Positions 7,844 through 14,998 of a stretch of DNA of 40,122 nucleotides are shown in pieces (positions within the stretch are counted from its first letter, which is position 1; each line of letters opens with the position of its first letter). A program made the position numbers and the translations under genes. Location of the stretch: contig JANQNH010000010.1 in the NCBI GenBank assembly GCA_028279655.1, forward strand, positions 1 through 40,122, read 5' to 3'. Source of the stretch: Candidatus Nanoarchaeia archaeon (GTDB lineage: Archaea; Nanobdellota; Nanobdellia; Woesearchaeales; JACPBV01). Under the pieces are notes generated by a model. That model made no database searches, was not told the origin of the DNA, and saw only the letters and a program-made list of their open reading frames with translations.

Positions 7844-7969
7844 ATGAAAGAAGCTGAGATTAAAGAAGGATTAGAAGACGTTAAGGCTGGAAGAGTAAAA
7901 TCAATAGAAGAAGTAGCTAAAGTATACGGGATAAGATTAAAGGATATTCCTTCTAAGAACAGGACATAG
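7844..7969 (+). CDS. 41-residue antitoxin-like small protein
   Basis: A complete short frame, ATG to TAG, encodes a 41-residue acidic/basic helical peptide. The core GLEDVKAGRVKSIEEVAKVYGI resembles the C-terminal part of RelB/AbrB-type small antitoxins, where DIKAGR-x-S-x-EEV recurs. No RelE/ParE-like toxin frame is adjacent: a zinc/membrane protein lies upstream and tRNA-Pro 50 nt downstream. It could be an orphan antitoxin, a remnant of a toxin-antitoxin pair, or a DNA-binding microprotein. It lies 49 nt after the upstream gene, with a T-rich stretch but no clear ribosome site. Confidence 0.5.
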   Translation: MKEAEIKEGLEDVKAGRVKSIEEVAKVYGIRLKDIPSKNRT

Positions 7970-8019
7970 AAAGAACATTTACAAACAATTATAAATATTA
8001 AGCTATTTTAATCATTTAA

Positions 8020-8138
8020 GGGGTCGTGGTCTAGCTTGGAATGATACTAGGTCGGGGTTTGTTGAAGTGGAGGTGCCATATATCTCCAATAATGAAACGG
8101 ACACCTAGTGATCGCGTGTTCAAATCGCGCCGACCCCA
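8020..8138 (+). tRNA. tRNA-Pro(GGG) with 37/38 intron
   Basis: The acceptor GGGGTCG pairs with CGACCCC, then A8138. The D-arm TGGTCTAGCTTGGAATGAT is of archaeal proline type, and the T-stem GCGTG/CGCGC encloses TTCAAAT. The anticodon stem CTAGG (8047-8051) pairs with CCTAG (8104-8108). With an intron of about 45 nt (8058-8102) the loop is TCGGGGA, anticodon GGG (8054-8056). Position 33 is then C rather than the near-universal T. The bulge-helix-bulge is imperfect (T·G, C-G, G-C, then G/A), so intron borders may be off by a base or two. The intron has its own TGGAG/CTCCA hairpin. A box A ATTATAAATA lies about 27 nt upstream. Confidence 0.82.
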
Positions 8139-8192
8139 CTTTTTTACCTATTTTTTCAAATAATCGATAATTTTATATATCACCCTAACCCT

Positions 8193-9647
8193 ATGAATCT
8201 GAGTGGGTTTAGTATGAACTATATAAAAAAGAGTGTTTTATTATTTATAGCAATAATATTGATTTCTGTTAGTGTGTCTGCTCGTAGTTTTGATGCTAAG
8301 TTCGAGGCAATAGAGAACACGATAAACATTGGAGAGCTGGCTAAGTTCAGGCTGGAGATAAGAAACGACCTAGAAACCCCAGAGATGTTCAAAGTTCGAA
8401 CCCTTAGTATACCTGAATGGGAGCTAAAAACAGATCCACTTATGAATCCCATACAAATGGAAGTACAACCAGGTAAAAAACAAGAGCTCACTTTCTATAT
8501 TAATCCCAATCCATCCTACATCTCAAGCTATGGGGTCTATGATGTGAGTGTACTTGTAGAGCTTATTAGCAAGAACGAGCAGCTAAAAGTACCTTTAAGG
8601 GTAAACATAGTCTCCCCTGAATCAGGCACCTATGTAGAGACAGTTCTGGCGAACATCATCATGGATGATAAGATAGACCCTACACAGGATATCCCGATTA
8701 GGATAACGCTTAACAACCAGAATATCATGGAATACCCAGAGATCACGGTTAATATTGAGAGCAACCTCATAAAGGACGAGATACAAGAGAGTCTCGGAAA
8801 AAGGGAGAAAAAGACAATATCCCTTAACAAGAAGATTGATCCTCAGACTCCGCCTCAGGAAGACACAATAGTGGTAAAGCTGATTGCGAACAACAAGACA
8901 TTGGACACCAAGATAAAGAGGATAGAGATTGTAGGAAACAATGAGTTGGTAAGAAAAGAGGATGTCAAGAAGAGCTTCCTGAAGACAGTTGAGGTCATCA
9001 CCTTGGAGAACACAGGGAACATGGAATATACAGATGGGTTTAAGGTAGAGTCCTCCACTATCCAGATGCTCTTCACATCATCAAAACCAAAAGGGAAATT
9101 CATAAAGGAAGACGATCAGCGTTATCTCTTCATACCTATAACGCTACAGCCTGGAGAGAGCGCAACCATCCAGATAACAAAGAACTACATAACCCTGCTC
9201 ATCATAGTTGCATTGATCGCAATAATAATAGGATTATACTATCTCTTCAGAAGCCCATTAACCCTTCAGAAAAAAGCCACAAACATAGCCTACAAGGAAG
9301 GAGGGGTATCTGAACTAAAGGTTGTTTTGAATGTTATAAACAGGAGCAAAAATAAGCTCAAAGGGATTGAAATCATAGACAAAATCCCAAATATCGCAGA
9401 CCTTGAGAAAGGCCTAACCATAGGAACCCTACACCCCACAAAGATCCTGAAGCACGAAAGAAAGGGCACTATCATAAAATGGTTTATCGAAGAGCTGGAA
9501 GCAGGAGATGAAAGGGTGATCTCCTATAAGATCAAGTCCCACCTCTCAATTCTTGGTGAATTCAACCTCGCACCAACAGTAGGCAAGTTCAAGTTCAAGG
9601 GAAAAGAGATAATAACCCATTCTAACAGTCTTGGTATCAACCCATAA
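8193..9647 (+). CDS. Secreted/anchored beta-rich protein with DUF11-like domain
   Basis: The protein is 484 residues from this start. An in-frame ATG at 8214 (MNYIKKS...) gives a cleaner signal peptide and better distance from box A TTTTATATAT (about 8171-8180), so it is at least as likely. After the signal (LLFIAIILISVSVSARS), beta-rich extracellular domains (about 35-325) contain patterns such as EVQPGKKQELTFYINP and LQPGESATI. These are typical of NEW3/CARDB-like Ig folds in archaeal surface proteins. A membrane helix (about 333-350, LLIIVALIAIIIGLYYLF) follows. A DUF11-like domain (about 355-480) then runs through KLKGIEIIDKIPN, LEAGDERVISYKIKS and GEFNLAPT. It is a probable envelope protein of unknown partner. 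Confidence 0.75.
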   Translation: MNLSGFSMNYIKKSVLLFIAIILISVSVSARSFDAKFEAIENTINIGELAKFRLEIRNDLETPEMFKVRTLSIPEWELKTDPLMNPIQMEVQPGKKQELTFYINPNPSYISSYGVYDVSVLVELISKNEQLKVPLRVNIVSPESGTYVETVLANIIMDDKIDPTQDIPIRITLNNQNIMEYPEITVNIESNLIKDEIQESLGKREKKTISLNKKIDPQTPPQEDTIVVKLIANNKTLDTKIKRIEIVGNNELVRKEDVKKSFLKTVEVITLENTGNMEYTDGFKVESSTIQMLFTSSKPKGKFIKEDDQRYLFIPITLQPGESATIQITKNYITLLIIVALIAIIIGLYYLFRSPLTLQKKATNIAYKEGGVSELKVVLNVINRSKNKLKGIEIIDKIPNIADLEKGLTIGTLHPTKILKHERKGTIIKWFIEELEAGDERVISYKIKSHLSILGEFNLAPTVGKFKFKGKEIITHSNSLGINP

Positions 9648-9745
9648 AGTTAGGTTAGTTAGTATTCTAAAAAATAGGAATCATGCACATATCAAATGAT
9701 AATCAAAAAGATTTATAAACAAAAATGAAATTCTTATTAGTTAAT

Positions 9746-9876
9746 GCCACCGTGGCACAATCTGGTACTGCGCAAGACTGGAAATCTTGTTTCCGTAAGG
9801 ATATCCCAGTTCAAACAGAAAACGGAGTTCCTTAAGAAAGAGAACCTCCGGTTCTTTGGAAATCTGGGCGGTGGCG
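9746..9876 (+). tRNA. tRNA-Ser(GGA) with intron in the T-loop
   Basis: The acceptor GCCACCG pairs with CGGTGGC, with G9876 as discriminator (usual for Ser). The anticodon stem CAAGA/TCTTG encloses CTGGAAA, anticodon GGA at 9780-9782, with no intron there. The variable arm is TTTCC-GTAA-GGA. The T-stem CCCAG (9805-9809) pairs with CTGGG (9864-9868), but 47 extra bases interrupt its loop; removing 9816-9862 restores TTCAAAT. Box A GATTTATAAAC (about 9709-9719) lies upstream. Confidence 0.9.
9816..9862 (+). other. Non-canonical tRNA intron, T-loop position 59/60
   Basis: The 47-nt insertion fits a bulge-helix-bulge. The central helix is TTCA (9810-9813) with TGGA (9857-9860). The 5' bulge is A9814-A9815/C9816 and the 3' bulge A9861-A9862/T9863. 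Inside, CGGAG pairs with CTCCG. The flanking AAA repeats would allow other registers, but only this one gives both the 4-bp helix and a normal 7-nt T-loop. Confidence 0.8.
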
Positions 9877-9889
9877 TTTTTTCTCAAGA

Positions 9890-11155
9890 TCATCTAGGTG
9901 CAGAATAAGAAAAAAATGCATATGGTCTGACCATAAATCCAGCTACTTCCCTGATCTTACGGACAAATGGCTCTGCAGCTGCAAGGGTGTTCTCATTAGG
10001 GACTGGATTTCCTCCAAAACACAAGGCCATATTAGAAGCAATAGATTTACGATCTTCATACTCAGATAGATAGATATCAGGAAGATTATCTGTTCCATAT
10101 CTATCAACACACTCTTTAAGTAGCTCTACTGTCTGATCGACATGATCCTCAGAATCTATTCCACAAAGAATATTAACAGACCAGGGAATATTATATTCCT
10201 GCATCTTTACATAAGCTTGTATAAAATGTTCATTTTTAAGTTTTCTTTTCCCATATATATTTCTTATTCGCTCACTGCCGCTTTCTAACCCCACATTCAT
10301 GACAAACCTTTTTGCATTAACTACCTCTTCTTCTTTGATTGCTAAGAGATCATCTAAGGTAGTGAAAATTAAGTAAGGCACCATACCGTTTCTATTCCAT
10401 CTGGAATCTACCCTGTCCGCTAGTTGATTAAGCCGCCTTAATCCTTCTCTGCCGGCCTGAAGATTGCCAAACACTATCCCTATCCTTTTCAGTATATCTT
10501 CACCAACATATCTTTCATAAACATCCAGCTGTTGATCAAAAGTAGCATCATCAACAGAAGCGTATTTACCTTCGCTAAACTGACAATCTTTACACATGCC
10601 AGTACAGCCATATGAGGCAGACAGAACCAAAAAATCAAGACGCCACCTTCCTACATCAGGTGGAACAACACCAACATTTCCTGTTAAAGGAAACAATTCT
10701 TGCGCAAGAGCCTCCAGGTACTCCCTCCCCTTGAATTTACTCATTGCATCGGATGCATCTTCAGACATCTCCACTTCCCTATTTTCAAGCATACCTACAA
10801 GATCCCAAAACAAGTTAGTTTCCTTATTAGGCAGATACACCGGAGAGTTCCAATCACCAACAAAAGTACCATACTCATAACCTCCTTGAAGATTAAGGTC
10901 TAAAATACCACCCCCAAGGAATCTTCTTTGGTGGTCCCCCTCTGATGCAGATACAGAACCAGGAAATATTTCAGTATTACTGACTAAAGTGCTGCTAACT
11001 TCTGTTGCATCATAAGGTATTATTGAATCCCTATCTTCATAATACAGTAAAAGAGCATTTGTTCCATTAGGCTTCTCAAATAAAAAAGCATCACCCTTAC
11101 TAAAAGGAGAAGGAGCGGATTGTAGCCTTTTTAGTATACTTACATTGGTTACCAT
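9890..11155 (-). CDS. Radical SAM enzyme of unknown substrate
   Basis: The protein has 421 residues. The radical SAM cluster motif C-x3-C-x2-C is CTGMCKDC (about residues 183-190), followed by a barrel. The SAM-binding surroundings include FVMNVGLESGSERIR and WSVNILCGID. About 175 residues precede the cluster and have no recognisable domain. No extra C-terminal cysteine cluster of SPASM type is evident. The family cleaves SAM to a 5'-deoxyadenosyl radical; the substrate cannot be inferred here. It is a single-gene unit, with TTTTTTAAA about 27 nt before the ATG indicating a leaderless start. The gene ends 14 nt from tRNA-Ser, facing it. Confidence 0.75.
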   Translation of the reverse strand: MVTNVSILKRLQSAPSPFSKGDAFLFEKPNGTNALLLYYEDRDSIIPYDATEVSSTLVSNTEIFPGSVSASEGDHQRRFLGGGILDLNLQGGYEYGTFVGDWNSPVYLPNKETNLFWDLVGMLENREVEMSEDASDAMSKFKGREYLEALAQELFPLTGNVGVVPPDVGRWRLDFLVLSASYGCTGMCKDCQFSEGKYASVDDATFDQQLDVYERYVGEDILKRIGIVFGNLQAGREGLRRLNQLADRVDSRWNRNGMVPYLIFTTLDDLLAIKEEEVVNAKRFVMNVGLESGSERIRNIYGKRKLKNEHFIQAYVKMQEYNIPWSVNILCGIDSEDHVDQTVELLKECVDRYGTDNLPDIYLSEYEDRKSIASNMALCFGGNPVPNENTLAAAEPFVRKIREVAGFMVRPYAFFSYSAPR

Positions 11156-11259
11156 ATTCCAGAAAAATCCAAGTCCATTTAAAAAATTACCTTCCTAAAG
11201 CATTATTACTTTATATTTTCCATAATATTTTTATATAGATTCATAATCCACAGTAATAA

Positions 11260-11334
11260 GCCCCCATAGTGTAGTCCGGCCAATCATCCAGCGTTCTCAG
11301 CGCTGAAACGTGGGTTCAAATCCCGCTGGGGGCA
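11260..11334 (+). tRNA. tRNA-Glu(CUC)
   Basis: The acceptor GCCCCCA pairs with TGGGGGC, then A11334. The anticodon stem CAGCG/CGCTG encloses TTCTCAG (anticodon CTC). The T-stem GTGGG/CCCGC encloses TTCAAAT. There is no intron. Box A TTTTTATATAG lies about 28 nt upstream. Confidence 0.9.
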
Positions 11335-11366
11335 TTTTATTTTCTATTCATTTAAAAGGACTAGAA

Positions 11367-12119
11367 TCACAACCTAATCTTTCCCTTATGCCAATCTGCA
11401 AGTAACTGTATGGCTGCCCTATTCTCATCAGCAACCCCTCCTTTCTTGAACATGTTCCTCTTCTCTGCAATGGATATAAGGATCTCCTCAGAATCAAGAG
11501 ACGCATCAACACCATATGCTTCAATTACAGCTGGATTGTTCTCCTTAAAGATATCAATCAGCTTAAAAGCGACCAGATCAGGATCTGACAACTTAGAAGG
11601 GCTTATCCCAGAGACTAATCCCAGCCTTATCTCATCCCTATCCTCGAAAGGAACCACGCCAGGGGTGTCCACAAGCATAAGTCCTGCCCTCCCTGAGATA
11701 AGCTGCTCTCCTTTTGTAAAACCAGACTCAGAACTTGCCTTGGCCCGACCTTCCCTGGACAATGTATTTATCAGTGAACTCTTTCCAGTATTAGGATAAC
11801 CTATAATAGCTACCCTTATAGGGCTTACCTTAACACCAGTCTTAATAGCCTTGATAAGATTATTGACCTGCTTAGGAACCTTAGAAGAAAAAAGAACATA
11901 ATCCATCCTATAGTATCTCTTCTTTATTGAACTATAAGTTGACTTAGAAACCAGATCAATCTTATTCACAACCAAAACAAGCTTCCTGCCGCACTTCTTC
12001 GTATAATCCTCAAGCTTCTTAATCCGCGTAAGATCAGGCATCCTGGCATCAAGTACTTCAAGAACCACATCTGCCCTGCCAATTATCTTCTCAGCAATCT
12101 TCCAAAAGTTTTGTTTCAT
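11367..12119 (-). CDS. Circularly permuted GTPase of the YlqF/Nog family
   Basis: The 250-residue protein has the GTPase motifs in permuted order: G4 NKID (52-55), G5-like SSK (about 78-80), G1 GYPNTGKSS (107-115), a G2 Thr in GFTKG (about 133-137), then G3 DTPG (151-154). This order marks the YlqF/RbgA-MnmE-like group. Its members act in large ribosomal subunit assembly, and archaeal members are presumed to do the same. The C-terminal helical part (about 175-250) matches the RNA-binding end of these proteins. It is cytosolic. The promoter region, with TTTAAAAATG about 25 nt upstream, suggests leaderless transcription. Confidence 0.88.
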   Translation of the reverse strand: MKQNFWKIAEKIIGRADVVLEVLDARMPDLTRIKKLEDYTKKCGRKLVLVVNKIDLVSKSTYSSIKKRYYRMDYVLFSSKVPKQVNNLIKAIKTGVKVSPIRVAIIGYPNTGKSSLINTLSREGRAKASSESGFTKGEQLISGRAGLMLVDTPGVVPFEDRDEIRLGLVSGISPSKLSDPDLVAFKLIDIFKENNPAVIEAYGVDASLDSEEILISIAEKRNMFKKGGVADENRAAIQLLADWHKGKIRL

Positions 12120-12292
12120 ATAGCAAAGATTGATCCATTCATTTAAAAATGTATTTATTTAATCGCAAAAGTACCAAAATACAACTCATTAGATACACTT
12201 AAACCAAAAACTTTAAATATAATCTATGTTATCTATTTCTAACATAAGGTTAGAATTAACTAACTAAATGTTAAAAAAACATAACAGGCAAG

Positions 12293-12343
12293 AGAAATTA
12301 CGAAGTAATTTCTGGCGTCTCCAAAACAAGTTTTGTAGGTGAT
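12293..12343 (+). promoter_or_regulatory. Leader hairpins with ribosome site before membrane operon
   Basis: Hairpin 1 is a perfect 9-bp stem AGAAATTAC-GAA-GTAATTTCT (12293-12313). Hairpin 2 is CC-AAAAC-AA-GTTTT with its outer CC (12321-12322) able to pair with GG (12338-12339) of the Shine-Dalgarno GGTGAT (12338-12343). That site lies 4 nt before ATG 12348 and decides the start against GTG 12339. Box A CTTTAAATATAA (about 12209-12220) would give a leader of roughly 100 nt. Confidence 0.5.
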
Positions 12344-12347
12344 CATA

Positions 12348-12779
12348 ATGATAGGAAACCCAAAATGGTTTGAAAGAAGAAAGTATGGGGGATGGGGAAT
12401 ACATCCAAAAACATGGCAGGGATGGCTCTACATAGCAATAATCTTGATACCCTTTGTGATGTTCCAGGCATTACCTTATTGGGATAATGAAACAAGGATG
12501 TATGTAACGATTGGATGGGTAGCTTTCCTACTCTTAGACACCACCCATATAATGGTCGCTCTAAAGAGAGACGAAAGAGAATCAAAGATAGAATCAATGT
12601 CAGAAAGAAATGCAGCATGGGTCATGGTATTGATCCTGGCAGTAGGGATATTATACGAAGCGATCTCAAGCGCATTACAGCAGACCTTCAAGGTAAATAT
12701 ATTTCTGATTATCGCCTTATTCGGAGGGATGATTGTAAAAACAATATCAAACATTATACTGGAGAGGAGAGCACTATGA
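12348..12779 (+). CDS. Membrane protein, first gene of XRE-regulated operon
   Basis: The 143-residue protein has about four hydrophobic helices (WLYIAIILIPFVMFQAL, MYVTIGWVAFLLLDTTHIMV, AWVMVLILAVGILYEAI, IFLIIALFGGMIVKTI). Between TM2 and TM3 is the motif LKRDERESKIESMSERNA. DERE...ERNA recurs in DUF2178-like small membrane proteins of archaea and bacteria that are usually encoded beside an XRE regulator, as here. The N-terminus has GNPKWFERRKYGGWGIHPKTWQGW, rich in Trp and Gly. The start is set by GGTGAT at 12338. It overlaps the next gene by ATGA. The function is unknown. Confidence 0.75.
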   Translation: MIGNPKWFERRKYGGWGIHPKTWQGWLYIAIILIPFVMFQALPYWDNETRMYVTIGWVAFLLLDTTHIMVALKRDERESKIESMSERNAAWVMVLILAVGILYEAISSALQQTFKVNIFLIIALFGGMIVKTISNIILERRAL

Positions 12780-13198
12780 AACCAAAAACCAGGGGAAAAG
12801 AAAGAATCAGGCTGGTGGCAATAACCCTGATATGCATCATAGTTATTGTAACAGGGATCCTATTCTCGCTCCAGTCCTTTATTAAAAGGGAGATATGGGG
12901 TGGAATAATAGGAATCCTTATTGCAGTCATAATAGTCACATTTGCTGTTATAGTCGTAAGAAGGGGAAACAGGGATATGAGGAAAGGATACCCAGTACAG
13001 GATGAGAGAAGCAAAAAGGTATTGGAAAAAGCAAGCTCAAGGGCATTTTATGTCTCTCTTTACATACTGCTTGCAATCGGCTTTTTATCTAACAAGATAA
13101 GATTTAGGGATATAAGCCAGGCAACTAGCGTTGCAGTAGGGATTATGGCCCTATTGTTCCTTATATTCTGGATCTACTATAACAAAAAAGAGAGTTAA
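12776..13198 (+). CDS. DUF2178-like membrane protein
   Basis: The 140-residue protein has four predicted membrane helices (about 12-32, 41-61, 91-106 and 117-135). The loop between helices 2 and 3 carries [23 protein letters not shown], the DER-x-x-K/A-x-x-R signature of DUF2178 proteins. The start ATG overlaps the upstream stop as ATGA and is preceded by the strong ribosome site GGAGAGGAG. A longer frame beginning at 12515 lies inside the upstream gene in another frame and is not real. The family is usually paired with a small XRE regulator, which follows after 2 nt. Its biochemical role is unknown. Confidence 0.82.
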   Translation: MKPKTRGKERIRLVAITLICIIVIVTGILFSLQSFIKREIWGGIIGILIAVIIVTFAVIVVRRGNRDMRKGYPVQDERSKKVLEKASSRAFYVSLYILLAIGFLSNKIRFRDISQATSVAVGIMALLFLIFWIYYNKKES

Positions 13199-13200
13199 AG

Positions 13201-13395
13201 ATGAAGACAAGAATAAAAGAATTTAGAGCAAGACATAATCTAACACAAGAAGACCTAGCAAGAAAGGTTGGTGTCAGAAGAGAGACAATTGTCTTCTTAG
13301 AGAAAGGAAAATACAATCCATCCCTGCAACTAGCCCATGACGTTGCAAAAGCTTTAAAAACAACCATAGAAGAGTTATTCATATTCGGAAAATGA
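13201..13395 (+). CDS. Small XRE-family HTH regulator
   Basis: This 64-residue, single-domain Cro/C1-type helix-turn-helix protein reads [25 protein letters not shown], then [35 protein letters not shown]. Helices 2-3 ([16 protein letters not shown], about 15-30) form the DNA-reading unit. This compact type commonly accompanies DUF2178-like membrane proteins and probably represses its own operon. The inverted and repeated sequences at 12237-12340 are candidate operator and leader elements. It lies 2 nt after the DUF2178 gene and overlaps the next gene by ATGA. Confidence 0.92.
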   Translation: MKTRIKEFRARHNLTQEDLARKVGVRRETIVFLEKGKYNPSLQLAHDVAKALKTTIEELFIFGK

Positions 13396-13778
13396 CATTC
13401 CCAATAATAGCAATAGTTGTATTAGCATTAATCGTATTATTAGCGATTGTAGCAGCATTTGCAGCAAAAGAAAAACAAAAGGAGTTCAAGAAGACAGGAA
13501 AACACCCCAAAGGCCACTATATGGGTATTGGAGTTGCGCTGGGGATTCCAATTGGAATTCCTATCGGGATTGCTCTTGGCAATATATCTCTTGGTCCTGG
13601 GGTCGGGGTAGCCATAGGGGTTGCAATAGGGTCTGCTCTTGAAGCTAAGCATAAGGATGAATTACGGCCGTTAACAAAAGAAGAGAAAAAGATCCAGAGG
13701 ATATCAATAATTATGATGGCCATACTGTTTATTCTAGGGGTCCTAGCTTTCTTAGGCGTGATGTTTCTTACAAGATAA
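13392..13778 (+). CDS. Glycine-zipper membrane protein
   Basis: The 128-residue protein has an N-terminal helix ([21 protein letters not shown]), a glycine-zipper segment (about 44-81, [19 protein letters not shown] through [15 protein letters not shown]) and a C-terminal helix ([22 protein letters not shown]). Small-residue repeats every four positions favour close helix packing or oligomer formation, as in glycine-zipper envelope proteins. It is the last gene of the four-gene operon, starting inside the stop of the XRE gene (ATGA). It may form an oligomeric membrane complex with its neighbours; that is inference. Confidence 0.75.
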   Translation: MTFPIIAIVVLALIVLLAIVAAFAAKEKQKEFKKTGKHPKGHYMGIGVALGIPIGIPIGIALGNISLGPGVGVAIGVAIGSALEAKHKDELRPLTKEEKKIQRISIIMMAILFILGVLAFLGVMFLTR

Positions 13779-13823
13779 AACTCCATTAGATTTTTATACT
13801 AAAAAGAATTCTAAACTTAATGT

Positions 13824-13908
13824 GCCGCAGTGCGACAATCTGGCTACTCGGGTCGCCTCGAAAGCGACTTGGCTCCGGCCTATCCAGGTTCAAATCCTGG
13901 CTGCGGCG
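13824..13908 (+). tRNA. tRNA-Ser(CGA)
   Basis: The acceptor GCCGCAG pairs with CTGCGGC and G13908 is the discriminator. The anticodon stem GTCGC/GCGAC encloses CTCGAAA (anticodon CGA). There is a class II variable arm, and the T-stem CCAGG/CCTGG encloses TTCAAAT. There is no intron, in contrast to the other serine tRNA here. A TTTTTATAC box A lies about 30 nt upstream. Confidence 0.92.
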
Positions 13909-13915
13909 TTTTAAA

Positions 13916-14203
13916 ATGAGTCAATATACCAAAAAAAAGTATTTTCTCCTAATCCTAAGTCTATTTATCATATTTCTTACAGTATACCTGCTTGCTCCAG
14001 AAAATGAAAAAAGAGAAGGTATAAGACTAAATTCAAACTACAGATTACAAACCTACACAGTAGGTATCAATGAAAGAACCTATTCTACCACCAATCCTGC
14101 TAATCCAGACTATACGGGTTCTGTTTATAGACATTTTGACAAAGTAGAATCAGCAAGAGACAGGCTGGTAGTTGATGATAGAGACAGGCCAAAGTTCAAA
14201 TGA
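13916..14203 (+). CDS. Small protein with N-terminal membrane anchor
   Basis: The protein has 95 residues. The start is ATG 13916; the longer frame reaching back to 13820 would read through tRNA-Ser. A short basic N-terminus (MSQYTKKK) is followed by one hydrophobic helix (FLLILSLFIIFLTVYLLA, about 10-27). A polar region with many Asn/Asp/Arg and Tyr residues comes next, with no repeats or cysteines, suggesting an extracellular or periplasmic-side domain. It starts 7 nt after the tRNA end, so no separate promoter fits. The mRNA may arise by tRNA 3'-end processing. The following gene overlaps by ATGA. Confidence 0.6.
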   Translation: MSQYTKKKYFLLILSLFIIFLTVYLLAPENEKREGIRLNSNYRLQTYTVGINERTYSTTNPANPDYTGSVYRHFDKVESARDRLVVDDRDRPKFK

Positions 14204-14412
14204 AAACCGAATCCGAAGCATATGCAGAGATCATGTGGATGTTCCGATATGTCTACAGGAATGAATGGGCTCCAGGCAATATATTTGATGGAAAAAACAG
14301 AGTTTGGATACAAACTTTCAACAAATTAGTCGAAAAAGGTTTTATCAAGAAAAAGAAGGAGTACCCTGGCTACAAGTATAAATGGACAGGAGTCTGGCCT
14401 GAAAAGTATTAA
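14200..14412 (+). CDS. Small unknown cytosolic protein
   Basis: This 70-residue protein is rich in Trp, Tyr and Lys: AYAEIMWMFRYVYRNEWAP, then FNKLVEKGFIKKKKEYPGYKYKWTG. The pattern of a helix, LVEKGFI, then a KYKWT strand resembles the last helix and wing of a winged-helix domain, but it is too short to be sure. It overlaps the upstream anchored protein by ATGA, so the two are co-translated. The function is unknown. Confidence 0.55.
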   Translation: MKTESEAYAEIMWMFRYVYRNEWAPGNIFDGKNRVWIQTFNKLVEKGFIKKKKEYPGYKYKWTGVWPEKY

Positions 14413-14416
14413 ATAC

Positions 14417-14827
14417 CTAGATCCTTATTAGATCAATAATAAAAACTACCAGCAAAGACAGGATCGAAAGCACAGCTATAAATATAAAGTTGATCCTATC
14501 CTTCTTGGAAGTTAAACTGCAGAGTATCTCATTCAGGGAAAGATAATCCTCCTTGCTAAGCTCCTCCTTATGAGACACCTTTGACAACAGCCCTTGTTCA
14601 GTTATCATCCTCTCTCTTCTCTTGTCCCCAAGGTATTTGTATACAAAGAAGACAAAAAAACCAAGAACACCGATATACCATGCAATCTTTCCGTACAATG
14701 GCTCCAACAGGTTCAATGGCTCTATAACCCTCATTGCTATAGTCGCTATCAAACCTATCAGAAAAAAGATCCAAGATGCCTTACTATCATTACAATGCTT
14801 CTTTAGAGAACAATTGCTGCATTTCAT
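14417..14827 (-). CDS. Membrane protein with N-terminal cysteine motif
   Basis: The 136-residue protein begins MKCSNCSLKKHC. The C-x2-C-x5-C arrangement at the very N-terminus suggests a metal site or small zinc ribbon fragment. Three hydrophobic helices follow (about 19-36, 46-65, 112-133), with a charged loop of about 45 residues between helices 2 and 3 (GDKRRERMITEQGLLSKVSHKEELSKEDYLSL). I do not recognise a family. It ends 5 nt from the convergent gene and starts 25 nt from tRNA-CAU on the same strand. Confidence 0.6.
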   Translation of the reverse strand: MKCSNCSLKKHCNDSKASWIFFLIGLIATIAMRVIEPLNLLEPLYGKIAWYIGVLGFFVFFVYKYLGDKRRERMITEQGLLSKVSHKEELSKEDYLSLNEILCSLTSKKDRINFIFIAVLSILSLLVVFIIDLIRI

Positions 14828-14851
14828 ATGATCTACCTTAAAAAAATAAAG

Positions 14852-14973
14852 TGGCGGTGGGGTGATTTGAACTCCCGACTTCTAGATAGCCCAATTGAGT
14901 TTATATCATCGGCAAAAGCCTCATCACTCAAATATATGAGTCTAGCACTCTAACCAGGCTGAGTTACACCGCC
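14852..14973 (-). tRNA. tRNA-Met or tRNA-Ile2 (CAU) with 37/38 intron
   Basis: Read on the minus strand, GGCGGTG pairs with CACCGCC, then A. The D-arm is ACTCAGCCTGGTTAGAGT. The anticodon stem CTAGA/TCTAG has anticodon CAT (positions 14937-14939). The 47-nt intron (14888-14934) gives a clean bulge-helix-bulge: CTCA with TGGG, 5' bulge T-A/T, 3' bulge C-T/A, then an intron stem of TTGAGT with ACTCAA. The T-stem has one A/A mismatch. G1-C72 excludes a typical archaeal initiator. Elongator Met and Ile2 (modified CAU) cannot be separated by eye. Confidence 0.88.
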
Positions 14974-14998
14974 ATTTAAAGAAGAGAACATAAATGTC

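Noticed and set aside
12293-12340. Fourth member of the structured element family
   Set aside because: It has the same GAA-loop hairpin style, but the A-rich/T-rich closing arms and the ATAGG...CCGT core are missing.
12515-13198. Long version of the DUF2178-like gene starting inside the upstream gene
   Set aside because: Codons before 12776 overlap a good gene in another frame; GGAGAGGAG sets the start at 12776.
13820-13915. N-terminal extension of the anchored protein
   Set aside because: These codons are the tRNA-Ser(CGA) gene itself.
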